From: Acanthococcus lagerstroemiae
Taxonomy: Eukaryota > Arthropoda > Insecta > Hemiptera > Eriococcidae
Assembly (NCBI GenBank): GCA_031841125.1
Contig: CM063112.1
Coordinates: forward strand, 8,148,603-8,212,602
Length of the DNA: 64,000 bases
Direction: 5' to 3'
Numbering within the stretch: the stretch's first letter is position 1; the number at the start of each line of letters is the position of its first letter. The notes below the pieces were generated by a model. That model saw only the letters and a program-made list of their open reading frames with translations. It had not been told where the DNA came from and did no database searches. The translations under genes were made by a program, and so were the position numbers. Below are positions 45,550-57,085 of this stretch, one piece after another.

Positions 45550-47329
45550 TCTCGCTTTCATTGGGGAAAAGACAAAATTATTGAAATTTTTACAGTTTCA
45601 AAAAGTTGCCAACTTTGAAGTCACGTATTTCTGAAATTAGTGAACAATGAAAAGTGAAATTTACACCATTGAATTTTTCATTAAGTGCGATGTATCATAT
45701 GTTTTTTTTATTACAATTATCAGCGACCGGATTCCAAAAATCACGGTAAAGTCCATGGATCAACGTGTCTAAATCCGAAGAAACTATACACGAGTTTAGT
45801 GCCAATATAAGGAATCAACTCTTGACATTTCCAACATTTTCATCATTTTAAATTCAGAAAATGTCTCAAACATTTTTTGAGCTTGGTTGGGCAACATTCA
45901 CCTGTACCTCGGAGCTTTTTCATGTAAAATGGTCTCTAAAAATAAAAAATTGAGATATTTATGGATTTTTACGTAACTTTGGCAAATTGCTCAGTACCAG
46001 TACATCAAATATGCAAAATTTTACTCGTTCATGTTCACCAGTATTGTCGCAGAATTAGTTCCTTCAAATTTTTTAAAATTTGATTTTTCTGTGAAGAATT
46101 TCAGATCTACAAATTCTAGTATCCCTTCGCTATTTAACTTAGAAGATCGTAATTTGTAGCACTGATTAAACAATTAATGTAAATTTTAACATTTTTCAAG
46201 TTGACATACTTAATGATGTTTTTGGAGAGGAATAATTTGTGAGAAAAATACTGATGAGAACTTGATCAAAATATGAGATTATAAGAAAGTGAACTATGGT
46301 ATTCATTTCATTGACCATTTCTTGTTGAATACAGGTGCAAGGTGTATGCAAAATCTTGACAATTTTTCAGAACTCAAATTTGTGTTATTCAAATACGGGT
46401 GAATATAGACAACAGCAATTTGGAACACTCTGGTATGCTGGCACTAGAAAACTCACTAAGTCTTATAATAATCGGTAAACTTGTTAATTTTTGGTTCTTA
46501 AAGCCTACTTTAACTAAAAAGGCTCAACTTTGACCACTTCGAAGCCAGGGTCAATGTCATCCAATTGAACTCAAACTTTTTAAAATTTCTTTTTGTATTA
46601 CTAATAACTTCTAAGGTCAGAGCACTGATCAAAAATATTTTCAATAATAATTGAAATTCTGAAAATTTTATAAATCAGAAAAAAGACAAAAAAGGTGGAA
46701 AACTTGCGCTATTTTTTACGTATCGAACTAACTTGTGTAATTTTTTGAAACTTTTAAAAGTTGGCCTATAACATTTTGTGTTCTTTTACAATATCAACCA
46801 CTAATGAGATGAAATTGCGTTAAATAACACGTGGTGCGTGAAAATGAAATTAGACATGATAGTGAATTGAATGGCGTAAATTTCACTTTTCTGTACCTTT
46901 TCATTTCGCAGATATGTGATTTCAGAGTTGAGAACTTTTCCAGGATGCAAAAATTTCAAGCTCTTTTTCAGCCTCAAATTGAGATGGCGAAGTTTAGATG
47001 AAAGGTTTTGAAGCTCTAAAGGGCAGCAACGTAATAAAAAATTCTTCTGGGTGAAAGGAATCGATAAAATGCCGTGGAAACCCGAAAAAATTGAATACAA
47101 AAATGAAGGACTCGTGGGACGAAAGTTCACTCAAATTTGACTTGGACGAGAAAAAATTAAAAAAAGATCCCCGGTCAAAATTTCTCCCAAATTTTGACTT
47201 GGCTAGAGAAACAAGAAAACCTCAGGTTTGAAAACGTTAGGTGATAAAGCTCGGGGGAGGGGTTATTTCCTCATACTTCATCTTGTTGATGCGTGTGCCT
47301 CAGGTTCAGATTCTTTCTGACTCAATGAA
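45550..47329. other. No recognised gene
   Basis: AT-rich single-copy-looking sequence with many poly-A/T tracts. The open frames are short and unrecognised. No element ends were found. Confidence 0.4.
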
Positions 47330-47415
47330 GACTTTGTAAAACTCATCCAAATCAACTCGTTCAAGAGTCTTTAATGCTCCTCTGGACTAGTTGAAGAGAT
47401 TGAAGGCTGACGCCG
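47330..47415. repeat. Short AAGACT-type repeat stretch
   Basis: GAAGACTTTG, TTCAAGAGTCTT and GAAGAGATTG-type words match the longer array at 26490-27960. Confidence 0.45.
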
Positions 47416-47611
47416 CGTTTAGTCGGAAGTACCTTTAAGCAGATCAAACCGACCCCCCCCCCATCACACACCTAATAGTTTTTATTCATTTTTTCTCTTT
47501 TTTCCTTCAGGTTTCTCTAGTTTACTCTCCCTCTTGGTTACCCCTCGGGTTTTCTTTTCCCCTTAGTTTCCTTATTTCATTCTCTTGTGTGCATCGGGTT
47601 TTCAGGCACCT

Positions 47612-48125
47612 CCCTTGGTGGAGTGTATGACGATGCAAGCATGCCAAAGTGGCTCCCCAGATACCGCACCCCTGGCCACGGAAACTACCCTTTCGAGTGA
47701 GGCGGACCCAAACCCCCTTTTACCTCTCCGCCTCGGATTCGCGCTGCCCTACCAGGATCACTATGGAAAACTTTCTTTTTCTAATTTTGCTCTCAACCCG
47801 AGCCCTGGAATCCGTCCTTTCAAGCATTACCTCAGAGACGTCGAGGAGGCTGTTAGGGCTGCCTTAGCCCCCTTCTCTTCTGGCCGAAAAACCGGCCTAT
47901 GTTGAAATGTAGCGAGTTGTTACGCGGGCTCGAATCCAGGACCTCCGGATTCCGAGACCAGCAAGCCATCCACTCGGCCAACCAGCATTAACCTGGAATT
48001 CGGGTGCACCGCAGATGGAACGCTACCTTCTTTCGCCCCTCACTTCCTCGTCATGGTACGTGTGGGAACGCATGAAGGAGATGACGGCGGGGTGAGCCCT
48101 GCCGGGGAGGAAGGTTCACATCTCC
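47612..48125 (+). repeat. GC-rich dispersed repeat A, interrupted by a SINE
   Basis: The 5' part (47612-47765) runs TTGGTGGAGTGTATGACGAT to CTACCAGGATCACTATGG. The 3' part (47996-48125) runs TTAACCTGGAATTCGGGTGC to a CCCTGCCGGGGAGGAAGG end. The middle segment GAGCACCTCATTGACCGAGG seen at 38093 is missing, so the SINE came with a small deletion or replacement. Confidence 0.75.
47766..47995 (-). mobile_element. tRNA-derived SINE inside repeat A
   Basis: Minus strand: the head CTGGTTGGCCGAGTGGATGG has an A-box-like TGGCCGAGTGG, the B box region is GGATTCGAGCC (one or two changes from consensus), and the tail is GAGAGCAAAATTAGAAAAAG. It is the same family as 45339-45549. It sits at nearly the same point of repeat A as the SINE fragment at 22537. 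Confidence 0.85.
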
Positions 48126-48129
48126 TTGT

Positions 48130-48560
48130 AACTACGAGTTCCTGATCGTTCTTATATTATGTACGTATTAGAATATTTTCATGTTTTCTTATTTTCTTTG
48201 TTTTCCCTTATTTTTTCTTTAAAGTTGTAAACACGAGGGAATACAAGATCACTACCACCGGAAACATGGGCAACAAATATCGTTTTATTAGCAAATTGAG
48301 TTCCTGCTTGCATCGCGAAGCATCCCGAAAATTGGGGCAGGCGATTTGAGGGGAAAATGTATAAGAGCGTCGGCTTCTGATATCGAGTGGGATTTGGTGT
48401 GCGAAGAAAAATATGAAAGCTACGAAAGCTTTCGAAATATTTTGGTTTCGCTCGAGATTGCCGCTTGCCTGTTACGTGTCTGATTAAGCCTATTTACACT
48501 GCCATACATACTCCAATAGCTTCGAGATTTTTGTCATTTTGTTTTCTGCTAACATTATTG

Positions 48561-48612
<52 letters not shown>

Positions 48613-49810
48613 CGCAAATACACCATTACAGGAAAAACCAATATCGTCAGTTCGAAAATCCGGCACGACCCTGTAATACCAAATTTCGATGTGATTTTTT
48701 CAGGGGGGTGAATGAAAACGTACTTTTTTTTATCTCGGCTATTCGGAGAGGCGTTTGTCTGGCAATCTGGAAAAATTATTTTCGAGAGAGGACAACGAGC
48801 AATCAGTGCCAGACGTTTTGACAACTCAGTGTGGCAGTTCGAGATTTTTTTGTGTTTGAATGGCTGTGCAATTCCTATGTATTCCGTTGGACTGGAGGCG
48901 ACGGGATAATTTGGCTCTATAAAACGTTTCTTCGGGTGTAAAATATCAACGGCAAATTTGCGAGAGGTTCGGCGAAAAGACCGTATCACATCAATAATGT
49001 TCGCTAAGTTGTAATGAAGAGAAAAAAAAAAAAGCTTTTACGTAATTAATACTTTTTTTTTTTTAATCTTTACTCAGCGGAAATATTGATGCGGCTATTC
49101 AGCTTCGACGGACGGCAAAACAAAGTCGGTGATTAACGACAAACAGCGTCACTAAGGGTTGAAAAAGAAAAGCTTAATAAGACGCAACATTTTTCCTCCA
49201 ACGGTATAATACGCGGGTTATTTAACGGAAAATCCCAATTAACTGGTTTAGATTTGCATGTTGAACACCGAAGAACGTCGGCTTCGATAGACCTTTTTGT
49301 ATCAAGTAAATGGGGCGTAATACGAGGCCCTGGTGCTCGTTTTTGCAGCCGTGTATTTTAAAGTCCAACTAGCTGCTTTTACGATGCAGTTTATAACATT
49401 CGGTAATGTCCGAAAACTTTCTTAATGGCGATTGCCGAGATTCATTTTTACAAGCGAGCTGTACGCCTACGACTGCGAGCTTATCAATCTGCCAGACTGG
49501 AAGATGTAATTACTGGCTGGAACCTTAAGACCTCCTCGGGCGAACGTCGTCCTTCAGAAATTCTGTTTACAAGTGAACAGTGAATTTATCTCACGAAAAA
49601 AGGCACCTTTGTGCATCGAAGATCAAACTTGAAAAAAAAAATGCTGAAGTCTCCTGCAGCTTAAGGCCTCGCGCAAGGGCAAAAAATGTTGGCCCTCGCG
49701 TATATCCAATTGAATAGAATGATAAAAATGTTTCTTGAATTTTAATGATGACCCCTAATCAATCAATCGCACTTCTTCGTGAAAAAAAAGACGTGTAAAA
49801 TTTTATGAAA
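48130..49810. other. No recognised gene; low-repeat stretch
   Basis: Apart from the CT run this stretch lacks the window's transposons. It is moderately CG-containing (48830-49560). No frame resembles a known protein. Confidence 0.35.
48567..48609. repeat. (CT)n microsatellite
   Basis: About 21 CT dinucleotides. The open frames that cross it on both strands are produced by the repeat. Confidence 0.97.
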
Positions 49811-49811
49811 C

Positions 49812-50201
49812 AATTGAAGGGTTACCAAAGAAAGGGGTGTAAGTGCCGTAACCATCAAATTCGAGTTTTTCAGTGGAATAGATTCTATGAACATATTCCA
49901 ATGTAGTGGTAAAGGTGTAAAGTGCCGAGCGGTTACAGTGCGTAGTTCATATTGCATCCACTAGAGAGCGTGCTGTCTAACTCCATTTGTTTGTGCCGGT
50001 GAAAAGGGTGTAAGTGCCAAGACGCACCAGGCAAACACGAAAGTAAACAGACGTCAATGAGCTTTGAGTCTACAATATCAATCCGCCATGGGTGAAACCA
50101 GGTATTATAGCCCATTTTTCAGTCGTTACATTTTCAAACACGCTTCCTGGAAAAATAAGTTTTTGGCACTTACACCCCTTTCTTTGGTAATACTTCAATT
50201 A
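49812..50201. mobile_element. 390-bp MITE with repeated GGTGTAAGTGCC sites
   Basis: Left ATTGAAGGGTTACCAAAG then AAAGGGGTGTAAGTGCC. Right GGCACTTACACCCCTTTC then TTTGGTAATACTTCAAT. The GGTGTAAGTGCC word also occurs at about 49913 (one extra A) and 50009, so there are four copies including the inverted right one. No TSD was settled. No coding region. Confidence 0.8.
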
Positions 50202-50244
50202 TTCCTGTACGAGAATTTAGATTTCAGTGTAGACACTGAACGTT

Positions 50245-50440
50245 TAGCGAATTTAAATATTGTTAAGACTCTTACAGCAATGTTTCAGACTCTCAAATAT
50301 CCTTGCAAAAATGCTCAAGACTCTTACTCTCTTCCATACTTGTTTAAGACTTTTCTAACGCTTCTCCCAACTCGTTCAAGATTATTCCAGACTGATTTAG
50401 ACTTGCAGAGACTTTTAAAGCTTTTGTTAGATTAGCTTAA
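50245..50440. repeat. AAGACT-type repeat stretch
   Basis: TTAAGACTCTTACAG, TCAAGACTCTTACTC, TTTAAGACTTTTC and TTCAAGATTATTCCAGACT recur, as in the array at 26490-27960. Confidence 0.6.
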
Positions 50441-50461
50441 ACTCCTTTAAAACGGCTGCAG

Positions 50462-50520
50462 ACCCCCTGATAGGGTTCACCCCACCGTCACCACCTTCCT
50501 GCATCGCTATACGTACCAGT
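50462..50520 (-). repeat. Internally deleted copy of repeat A
   Basis: Minus strand: TGGTACGTATAGCGATGCA is joined directly to GGAAGGTGGTGACGGTGGGG and CCCTATCAGGGG. These are the two ends of the family with the ~300-base middle missing. Confidence 0.55.
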
Positions 50521-50639
50521 ATGAATTTCTTGTCTTCAATTCTCGCCATTTTAACGATTTCTGAAATTACTTATGCTGTGCGTTCCCCTGGTCAACCAAA
50601 TACCTTTCCATAGAAATGCTTATTATGAAACCTATTTCT

Positions 50640-50755
50640 CGGAAAATAGTATTCCGGAAAAACTTCTTCGGGACAGTTCTCATTCGGGAAAATGGTTTCG
50701 GGAATTCGGTTTTCGAGATACAGGGATTCGAGGTAATGGTCATTCGGGAAATTGA
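50640..50755. repeat. ATTCGGGAAA-type short repeats
   Basis: ATTCCGGAAAAA, CATTCGGGAAAATGG, TTTCGGGAATTCGG and CATTCGGGAAATTG recur about every 20-25 bases, as at 38195-38270. Confidence 0.55.
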
Positions 50756-50759
50756 ACCA

Positions 50760-52130
50760 GAATCCTCTACAGTGTATCTGTTATAATACTGATACAGAAG
50801 TCTGAAATTTCAATTTTGAACATACGTGAAATCAGCTAATATAGGTACTTCCATTTATCTCATATTGTAAACAGAATATGGTGTCCGATAAAAATTCCTA
50901 CACTCATATAAGATACTGAGTGATCATTCTGTATATCAGTACTCGGAATGACGATAATCTGGAAATGATTTGTCAAGAAAATAGTGGATGTCGGTGTATT
51001 TGTAGTAGGATATGGTTACTGATGCATTGAAATGTCCCTCCTACTCTTACAGAATGCCGAATACTATTGCCTGTTTTCCAACTGAAATTTGCTCCCCATC
51101 TGTTACCTTCTTTTGGATCACTAGTAGGGAGAAAATGCTGGACATGCCCTAGTCACAGAAATTAAATCAATTAAAAAATTTTGCAGTAGGATTTTGGCGT
51201 CTTCATGTAGTGAGAATTTCCAGTCTCTGCAGGTTTTGTAGTTCTGAAATTGGGCGCTGCTCGTGATGATCAGCTATACTGAGCAGTCATCCGGCATCAG
51301 AGCTTAAGAGAATCGTATATTTGTAAGAATTCCTCAAGGCTATAATGGATTTTGATACATGTCTCACAGACAATTACCTGAGATTATATTCTGCCTATCC
51401 ATCTTACACCAATAGGAAACCATTATCCAGTCCTACAATTGGCACCTCATGGGTAATTTTTCTAATGGTGAGCGCGGTGTTCCCCTCCTGGGCATAGTAA
51501 CTGAATCAACATAGAAACCCAAACCAGGTTTCGCTCCAATTGATCAAAAAATACCTGAGATAATGCTAAATACAAGAAAATCACGTACGTATTTCAAGGT
51601 CACGCCACCTTGGAGGTGGATAGGAGTGTCGTCATAGGCTCAAAAATTTTCTTTCATCAGTACTCATCGAAGACTAAAATAAAAATCGAAAAAATCGCTG
51701 GGAGCCGATTCACCTATTTTAATGGGATACCTAGTACCTATATTTTATAATGAACTTTTATTTGGTCAAAAATGCTTTTTTCTACGATCAAAAATTCAAT
51801 TTTTTCTTCTGAAAAAGGCGGAGACTCGCTTTTCTTGAAAATTACAATAATAAAACTACAATTTTGAGAAACAAAATCGCATTCTTTCTTTTTTTCTTTT
51901 TTTCTCTTTTTTTTTTTTTTAAAGAAAAGAAAAAGAGTAACGACAGCTGTTTGCACGTTAGCCCCAAATTTATAATTATTCGATTTTCGGAACATTATCT
52001 ATCAGACATTATCCAGAAAATGGAATTTAAATATTTCTACGGGCTTTTAGTTCCGAAAATACATTTATAAAGACCAAAGAAACCATAGGGCCACAAATTT
52101 GATTTCTACGATCAGATCTTCTAGTCTTTG
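50760..52130. other. No recognised gene
   Basis: AT-rich. A poly-T/A block lies at 51885-51935. Nothing else could be recognised. Confidence 0.35.
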
Positions 52131-52343
52131 TTTATTGCCGTATCAAGACTCATGTTTAATACCTTCTTTGTATCCATAATTTAGTTCGACTTTTGAGTTA
52201 TTCGAAAGTCTATATCGTGGGCGTCATCAGACCCATTCCTAGAGGGGCCCAGACTCTTCCAGAGGGGAGCAAGATTATTTTCCAGAAGAAAGAAAATTAC
52301 ACCGTTTCTGTTAAAATTGAGCATTTTTTCCGAAAAATCCAAG

Positions 52344-54315
52344 CAGAGACGAAACTTGACTTTCAGTGGAGGGGGGGGGGAGAAGGAAAATTTGCCAACA
52401 ATTATGTTTTAAAACCTAAAAATTGTTTTTTATTTGAAAATTTGTCGATTTTTTAATCAAAATATTTTTGATTGAAAAAGAAAATAAGCAAACAAACAAA
52501 CGTTCGTGGAAAATGAAAAATTCAAATGAACAGTTTCAAAATTTGCTGACTGCTAAATTATTGGGGGATGTTTCACCCCCGCCTCCATAGTTTCGTCCTT
52601 GCAAATGCAGATTGGAACCTTATTATGCCCCAAGCACTCACATTTGTGCACCTAGTCTGGGAGGGTAAGCTCTGGAAGGATGTTAGAAATAATTGAGAGG
52701 AACACACAACTTCCTTTACACACATTAAGGTAGTCGTTATTCACTCTTAGTGATTTGTTTTTCTGAATTTCCTCTGATTCGTCTCCTAAATTGGTTCCAA
52801 TAGAATCAATCAAAAGAAAGAAGAAAAAAAGTATACAACGTTTCAGGTTGATTGGATTAGAGCAATCCGTGCCACAGGCTCCCTTTCGTTCTTATGGGAA
52901 AAACACATGAAGTTTTGACTTTTGCTCCAGACTAAATTTCCCTCCTATACTCACCAGGACCAAAGCCCGTGAAATTAAACAATAGAACATTTGCTATTGG
53001 ATTCAGCTTGTGACACTGGAAAATAAGACTTTTTCTTTCAACATTTAGACTTTAATAAAATGTTCAACTTTCTCAAATTTCAGGCTCTAGGTCAAACAGA
53101 GAATCTAGTAAAAATAGAATAGTCACTGAAATTCGAAATTCAACGTTTGCTACCGACTTTCAGATGTTCGAAATGTCTTCCACATTTTAGCTTTGTTTCA
53201 ACCTTTCAGATAACGTTCGATACTCAGCCTCAAACCTTCGGCTTTCGACTGACTACTCTCTGACAGGAGTCCAGGGTATACTCCATTTTCAGAGACTAAA
53301 TTTGACTTTCAGTTTGGGAAGGTGGAGAAGAACAATTTGCCAACAAATATCTTTCTAAAAAGTCGCCGATTTTTAAACAGAAATATTTTTTGGTGAATCC
53401 CAGTTACGTCCCGACCACCAATTTTTGTCTCAGTTGCGTCCCACTAGGGAAAATGGCATATCGTGATTGCGTCCCATATATTTCTCTTCTCACTTACCCA
53501 GACTTAGGACTGGCTGCAAAGTATTGCAGGTGCGATTAAAAATATATTTATTTATTGCTACGCCCATACAGATCTCTGCGCTAACCAGCAAGACCTAAAC
53601 ACCCTCAATCTTATTCATCATCGGGCACTCGTCTGGCCTGTGGTACCTTGTCCACCACAGCCTGTATACAATGCCTTCAGATCTTCATCTAGCCATCGCG
53701 TTCCTACGATTTGCCACACGTATTGAAAATGCAAAACTTACAGCCATCGGCATCTTTCAGATTTCCTGTTTTTCACTGAACATTTTTCGCGTGCAGTAGG
53801 TACACCACAACTTAAACGACGAACTGAGGATGGACTGGCGATTACTTAAGAGCATGAAAGTGTATTACAATATTCATTCTTGCTTATTCTTGTCAACTTG
53901 CAGTATGTACGTAATAATTACGTGTCGTGTAATCGTCATTCTCGTTGTAATCCACACACACGTGCCAACATGAAAAATGATTACAGAAATAATTGTAATT
54001 CTAACGTCGAATGTCTATTTTTAGAGGAGGACGCAATGGGGATGAACGTCGGCCGCAGTTCAAACATGTATCTCGTTTTATTGGGACGCAATTACGATAT
54101 ATCCTTTTTTTACCCTCCCGTACGGGACACAACTGGGGTGCAGTCATATTTTTTAATTGAAAAAAAAAAAACCCAACAAACAAAGATATTCATAAAAAAA
54201 GAAAAGTTAAAATGAACAGTTTCAAAATTTGCCGACTGCCCAAATTATTATTATTTTCATTTTTTTTTTTGGGGGGGGGGTCTAACCCCCACACTCCTCT
54301 ATAGTTTCACCCCTG
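52344..54315. mobile_element. Compound hAT-like element, copy 2, with MULE-like MITE inside
   Basis: Starts CAGAGACGAAACTTGACTTT, ends ATAGTTTCACCCCTG. The exact 8-bp TSD AATCCAAG is at 52336-52343 and 54316-54323, and unit D2 shows the unfilled site AATCCGAG (near 56862). The ~250-base module is present at both ends in direct orientation (52344-52610 and 53297-54315), with the second split by the MITE 53392-54145. The central ~690 bases match 36030-36720. Net length is about 1.2 kb, as in copy 1. Confidence 0.9.
53392..54145. mobile_element. MULE-like MITE with 9-bp TSD
   Basis: Flanked by ATATTTTTT on both sides (53383-53391 and 54146-54154). The left end GGTGAATCCCAGTTACGTCC and the right end, read backwards GACTGCACCCCAGTTGTGTC, are inverted. 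GCGTCCC or GGGACGC words recur near both ends (53406, 53443, 53470, 54030, 54084, 54124), like subterminal binding sites. A 9-bp TSD fits MULE-type elements. The interior (53500-53870) is not recognisably coding. Confidence 0.8.
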
Positions 54316-54607
54316 AATCCAAGAATATTTGCCCTTTCATGGCGGCGCTCATGATCTTTATCATCATTGGTACATATGCTAATAATTTGGTTTTTCGTAT
54401 ATGAATTCAAATTCACCTGGTTTTGCAAGATAATAACGCAGGCATTATGTCTGGAAGAGCACACCATCTCATTTTCTATACTTTGAATCTGATTCTTTGA
54501 AACCGAATTGAGTCACAGGGGGCATGAACCTCCCTTTATTTATTCTCTGTATCCATAATTTAGTCTGTCTTTTGATTCATTCCCATTTATATTGTTGGCG
54601 TCGTCAG

Positions 54608-56759
54608 CATGGGCGTCGCGGGGGGGGAGGGGGATAGATTGGTAATTTCTCCCCTCCTCCAAAGAAAAATAGGGGGTTAAAATGATCAAGATTAGCCCCT
54701 CCCCCCACCAAAACAAAAAAATAAAAAATTCGAAGGCCAATAATTATATTTATAGGTACTTGCAGTTATAAAAAATTTGTAAACGAATTAGTGCCGTGTG
54801 ATACCGCAATTAATAGTACCGTGTCATACACTTAACTCGCAAGACACATACACACAGTGTCTAACAAAATCGAAATTTGAAAATAAATGACCTTCACACC
54901 TCCCTCCCCCCCCCCCAATTTGCTATGAATGCGCTAAAATAATAAACTAAAGCTAAATATACTTCCTCGTCTATAATACTACATTTTCACGGGGAAAAAA
55001 CCTAATTTTATTGCACATGAGCCCGATAAAGCCCGGATCCACAATATAAGGCCCAATGTACCGATCTTGACTGCTATGCTTTAGACTGCATTAAAACGTA
55101 AAGCAAAGTTGTTCCTTCATGATATGGCAACACTGTTCAATTGTTTTTATCAAAATATTAGTCCACTGGTAGTGTGAGATATGCCGGTTGATGATTTTCC
55201 AATAACGTAAAAAGTGCTCCGATATGTTTTTTGAGTAACTTGGAGGATTTACAAGTATTATGTTAAGTCAAATGGAATCTATCCAGAAATCAAACATTGG
55301 ATAGTTGTTGTAGTGGTAGTTGGTTAACGATCGACGCAAAAAAAGTGAAATCTAAGCAATTTGGAACCGAGGTATGCGATACTCACGGAAAATAGTGTTA
55401 TGTAACCCAATAAGGCCCAGTCTGGTAAGATCAAGAGATTATCATGTCAGGTATAACTTACTCATAAATTTCTAGTTGAACCATGCTCAACTTTTTATTT
55501 ATCGAATTTTAGGTCAGGCTTATTAGGTATTAGGTTGGGTCTTATTAGGTTATAGGCCCAGCCTTCGTTGATACGCTGGACTTACCAAGTTTTTAAAAAA
55601 GGGGTATTTTTATTAGAAGATCTGAGGAACGTGGAGCAATCTAGGAAAATTTCAAGTTAGCCAGTTTTTAAATATTGCAGTCGACGACTATAACACAAAA
55701 AACGAAAAACATGAAATCACTTACATGAAAGTCTGGAGAGCCAAGACCTTAAATTAGGGCCTTATTGAGCTCACCTACCTTAATACGCGCATGATGATCA
55801 CGTCTCACACGACACACATGAGCATGTCATACATGCGAAGCCTCTTGTAAGCTGATACTTCAATTTATCGTCATTATCAGGACTGCAATTTTTTAAGCAC
55901 AAAAAATAGCGAAATATGCGCATATTTTATGCACTGAATTCAGTCTAAATAATATGCCAAAAATATGTGCCAAAATGGTAAAATATCCGTAAATATGTAA
56001 ATACAATATGGGTATTGGGTATATCGTTTCAAAAGGAAAATTAAGTTGGATACACTGGGACAATTTTTATTATATTTTAAAATGATCCAGCAAAGAATCT
56101 CCTTAAGAGTTCAATCTTCTTTTAATAGGAGATGTACCCAGGAGATAATACAACCTATTCGTAATTTCTTGATGATTGATGAATGTGATGCGGGCAAGAG
56201 AAAGGTTGTCTCACGAGCAAAAGAACATATTTTTCTAGAATTCTACTGATTCATTAACCATTAAGTCTTCACCATTTTTTTTTGGAGTCGGACATCATTC
56301 TCAACACTAAAAAAATATATATTTTTTTAGGGGGGGGGGAAATTGAAAAATAAGCAGAATTGGTGCAAAATATGCGGTAAATGCCAAAAGATATGAAATA
56401 TGCAGGATGAAGTGCTGCTCATTTAACTCAGAATTCTGTGATTTGTGAAGATCTTTTGAAACTTATACCTATTCGCCATAGATAAAAAATAGGTATTCAT
56501 TTGCATAAAAATTGCAGCCCTGGTCATTATAATAGAACTTTCCAATTCTAAATTCTTTGTTTTCTCTTTCATGATATAATTTGCTGATTCTTAGATTTTT
56601 AAATGACCATGACTGAAAATAAATGACTTAAATGCCTATTAGACACTTTGATATACAACATACTACACCCCTCCCCCCAAAGAATCCACCAACGCCGATG
56701 AATGTAGGTCAACACTACTGAAAAAATTACCCCAAAGAAATTTTCCAGCGACGCCACTG
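54608..56759. mobile_element. hAT-type element B, copy 2, perfect 8-bp TSD
   Basis: Starts CATGGGCGTCGCGGGGGG, ends TTTTCCAGCGACGCCACTG. Exact TSD GTCGTCAG (54600-54607 and 56760-56767). D1 has the unfilled site GCGTCATCAG near 52220. Its interior is collinear with 39807-43887 minus the MULE and the mariner, including TAGGTACTTGCAGTTATAA, TACCGATCTTGACTGCTATG and AGTCTGGAGAGCCAAGACC. It carries only the hAT MITE 55878-56522. Confidence 0.93.
55878..56522. mobile_element. hAT MITE, CAGGRCTGCAATT ends, copy in element B2
   Basis: Left CAGGACTGCAATTTTTTAAG, right CATAAAAATTGCAGCCCTG. TSD GTCATTAT at 55870-55877 and 56523-56530, identical to the copy in B1. A plus-strand open stretch of 67 codons (56046-56249) is partly kept in both copies, but its sequence is unrecognised. 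Confidence 0.9.
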
Positions 56760-57085
56760 GTCGTCAGATCCATTTCTAGAGGAGCCAAGACTCTTCCAGC
56801 GGGGAGCAAGATTCGTTTCCAGAAGAAAAACAGTGTTTCTACTGAAATAAGGCATTTTACAAAAATCCGAGACGATTAGCCCTTTCCTGGCGGCCCTTGA
56901 TCTCCGTCTTCATTGGTACATATGCTAATGATTTGGTTTTTCGTATACTTATATGTAGATTCAAATTCACCTGGTTTTGCAAGATAATAACACAAGCACG
57001 TGTTTGGATGAGCAAACCATCTCACTTTCTATAGTTTGACCCAGATCCTTTGAAATCAAATTGAATCACAGTGGGCATGAATCCC

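Larger units (their letters stand above)
52140..57085. repeat. Tandem duplication D1-D2, each unit filled with different transposons
   Basis: Unit D1 starts near 52140 (GTATCCATAATTTAGTTCG at 52170) and ends near 54540. D2 starts near 54541 (GTATCCATAATTTAGTCTG) and runs past 57085. Shared landmarks are GAGGGGCCCAGACTCTTCC against GAGGAGCCAAGACTCTTCC, GCCCTTTCATGGCGGC against GCCCTTTCCTGGCGGC, TTGGTACATATGCTAAT, CACCTGGTTTTGCAAGATAA and GGGCATGAAYC. Without insertions a unit is roughly 430 bases. D1 carries the compound element. D2 carries hAT element B2 and the hAT element 57086-57775. Confidence 0.88.

Noticed and set aside
48555..48989. 144-codon open frame on the minus strand
   Set aside because: Its C-terminal part is translated (GA)n microsatellite, and the rest has no family resemblance. 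The length comes from low complexity.
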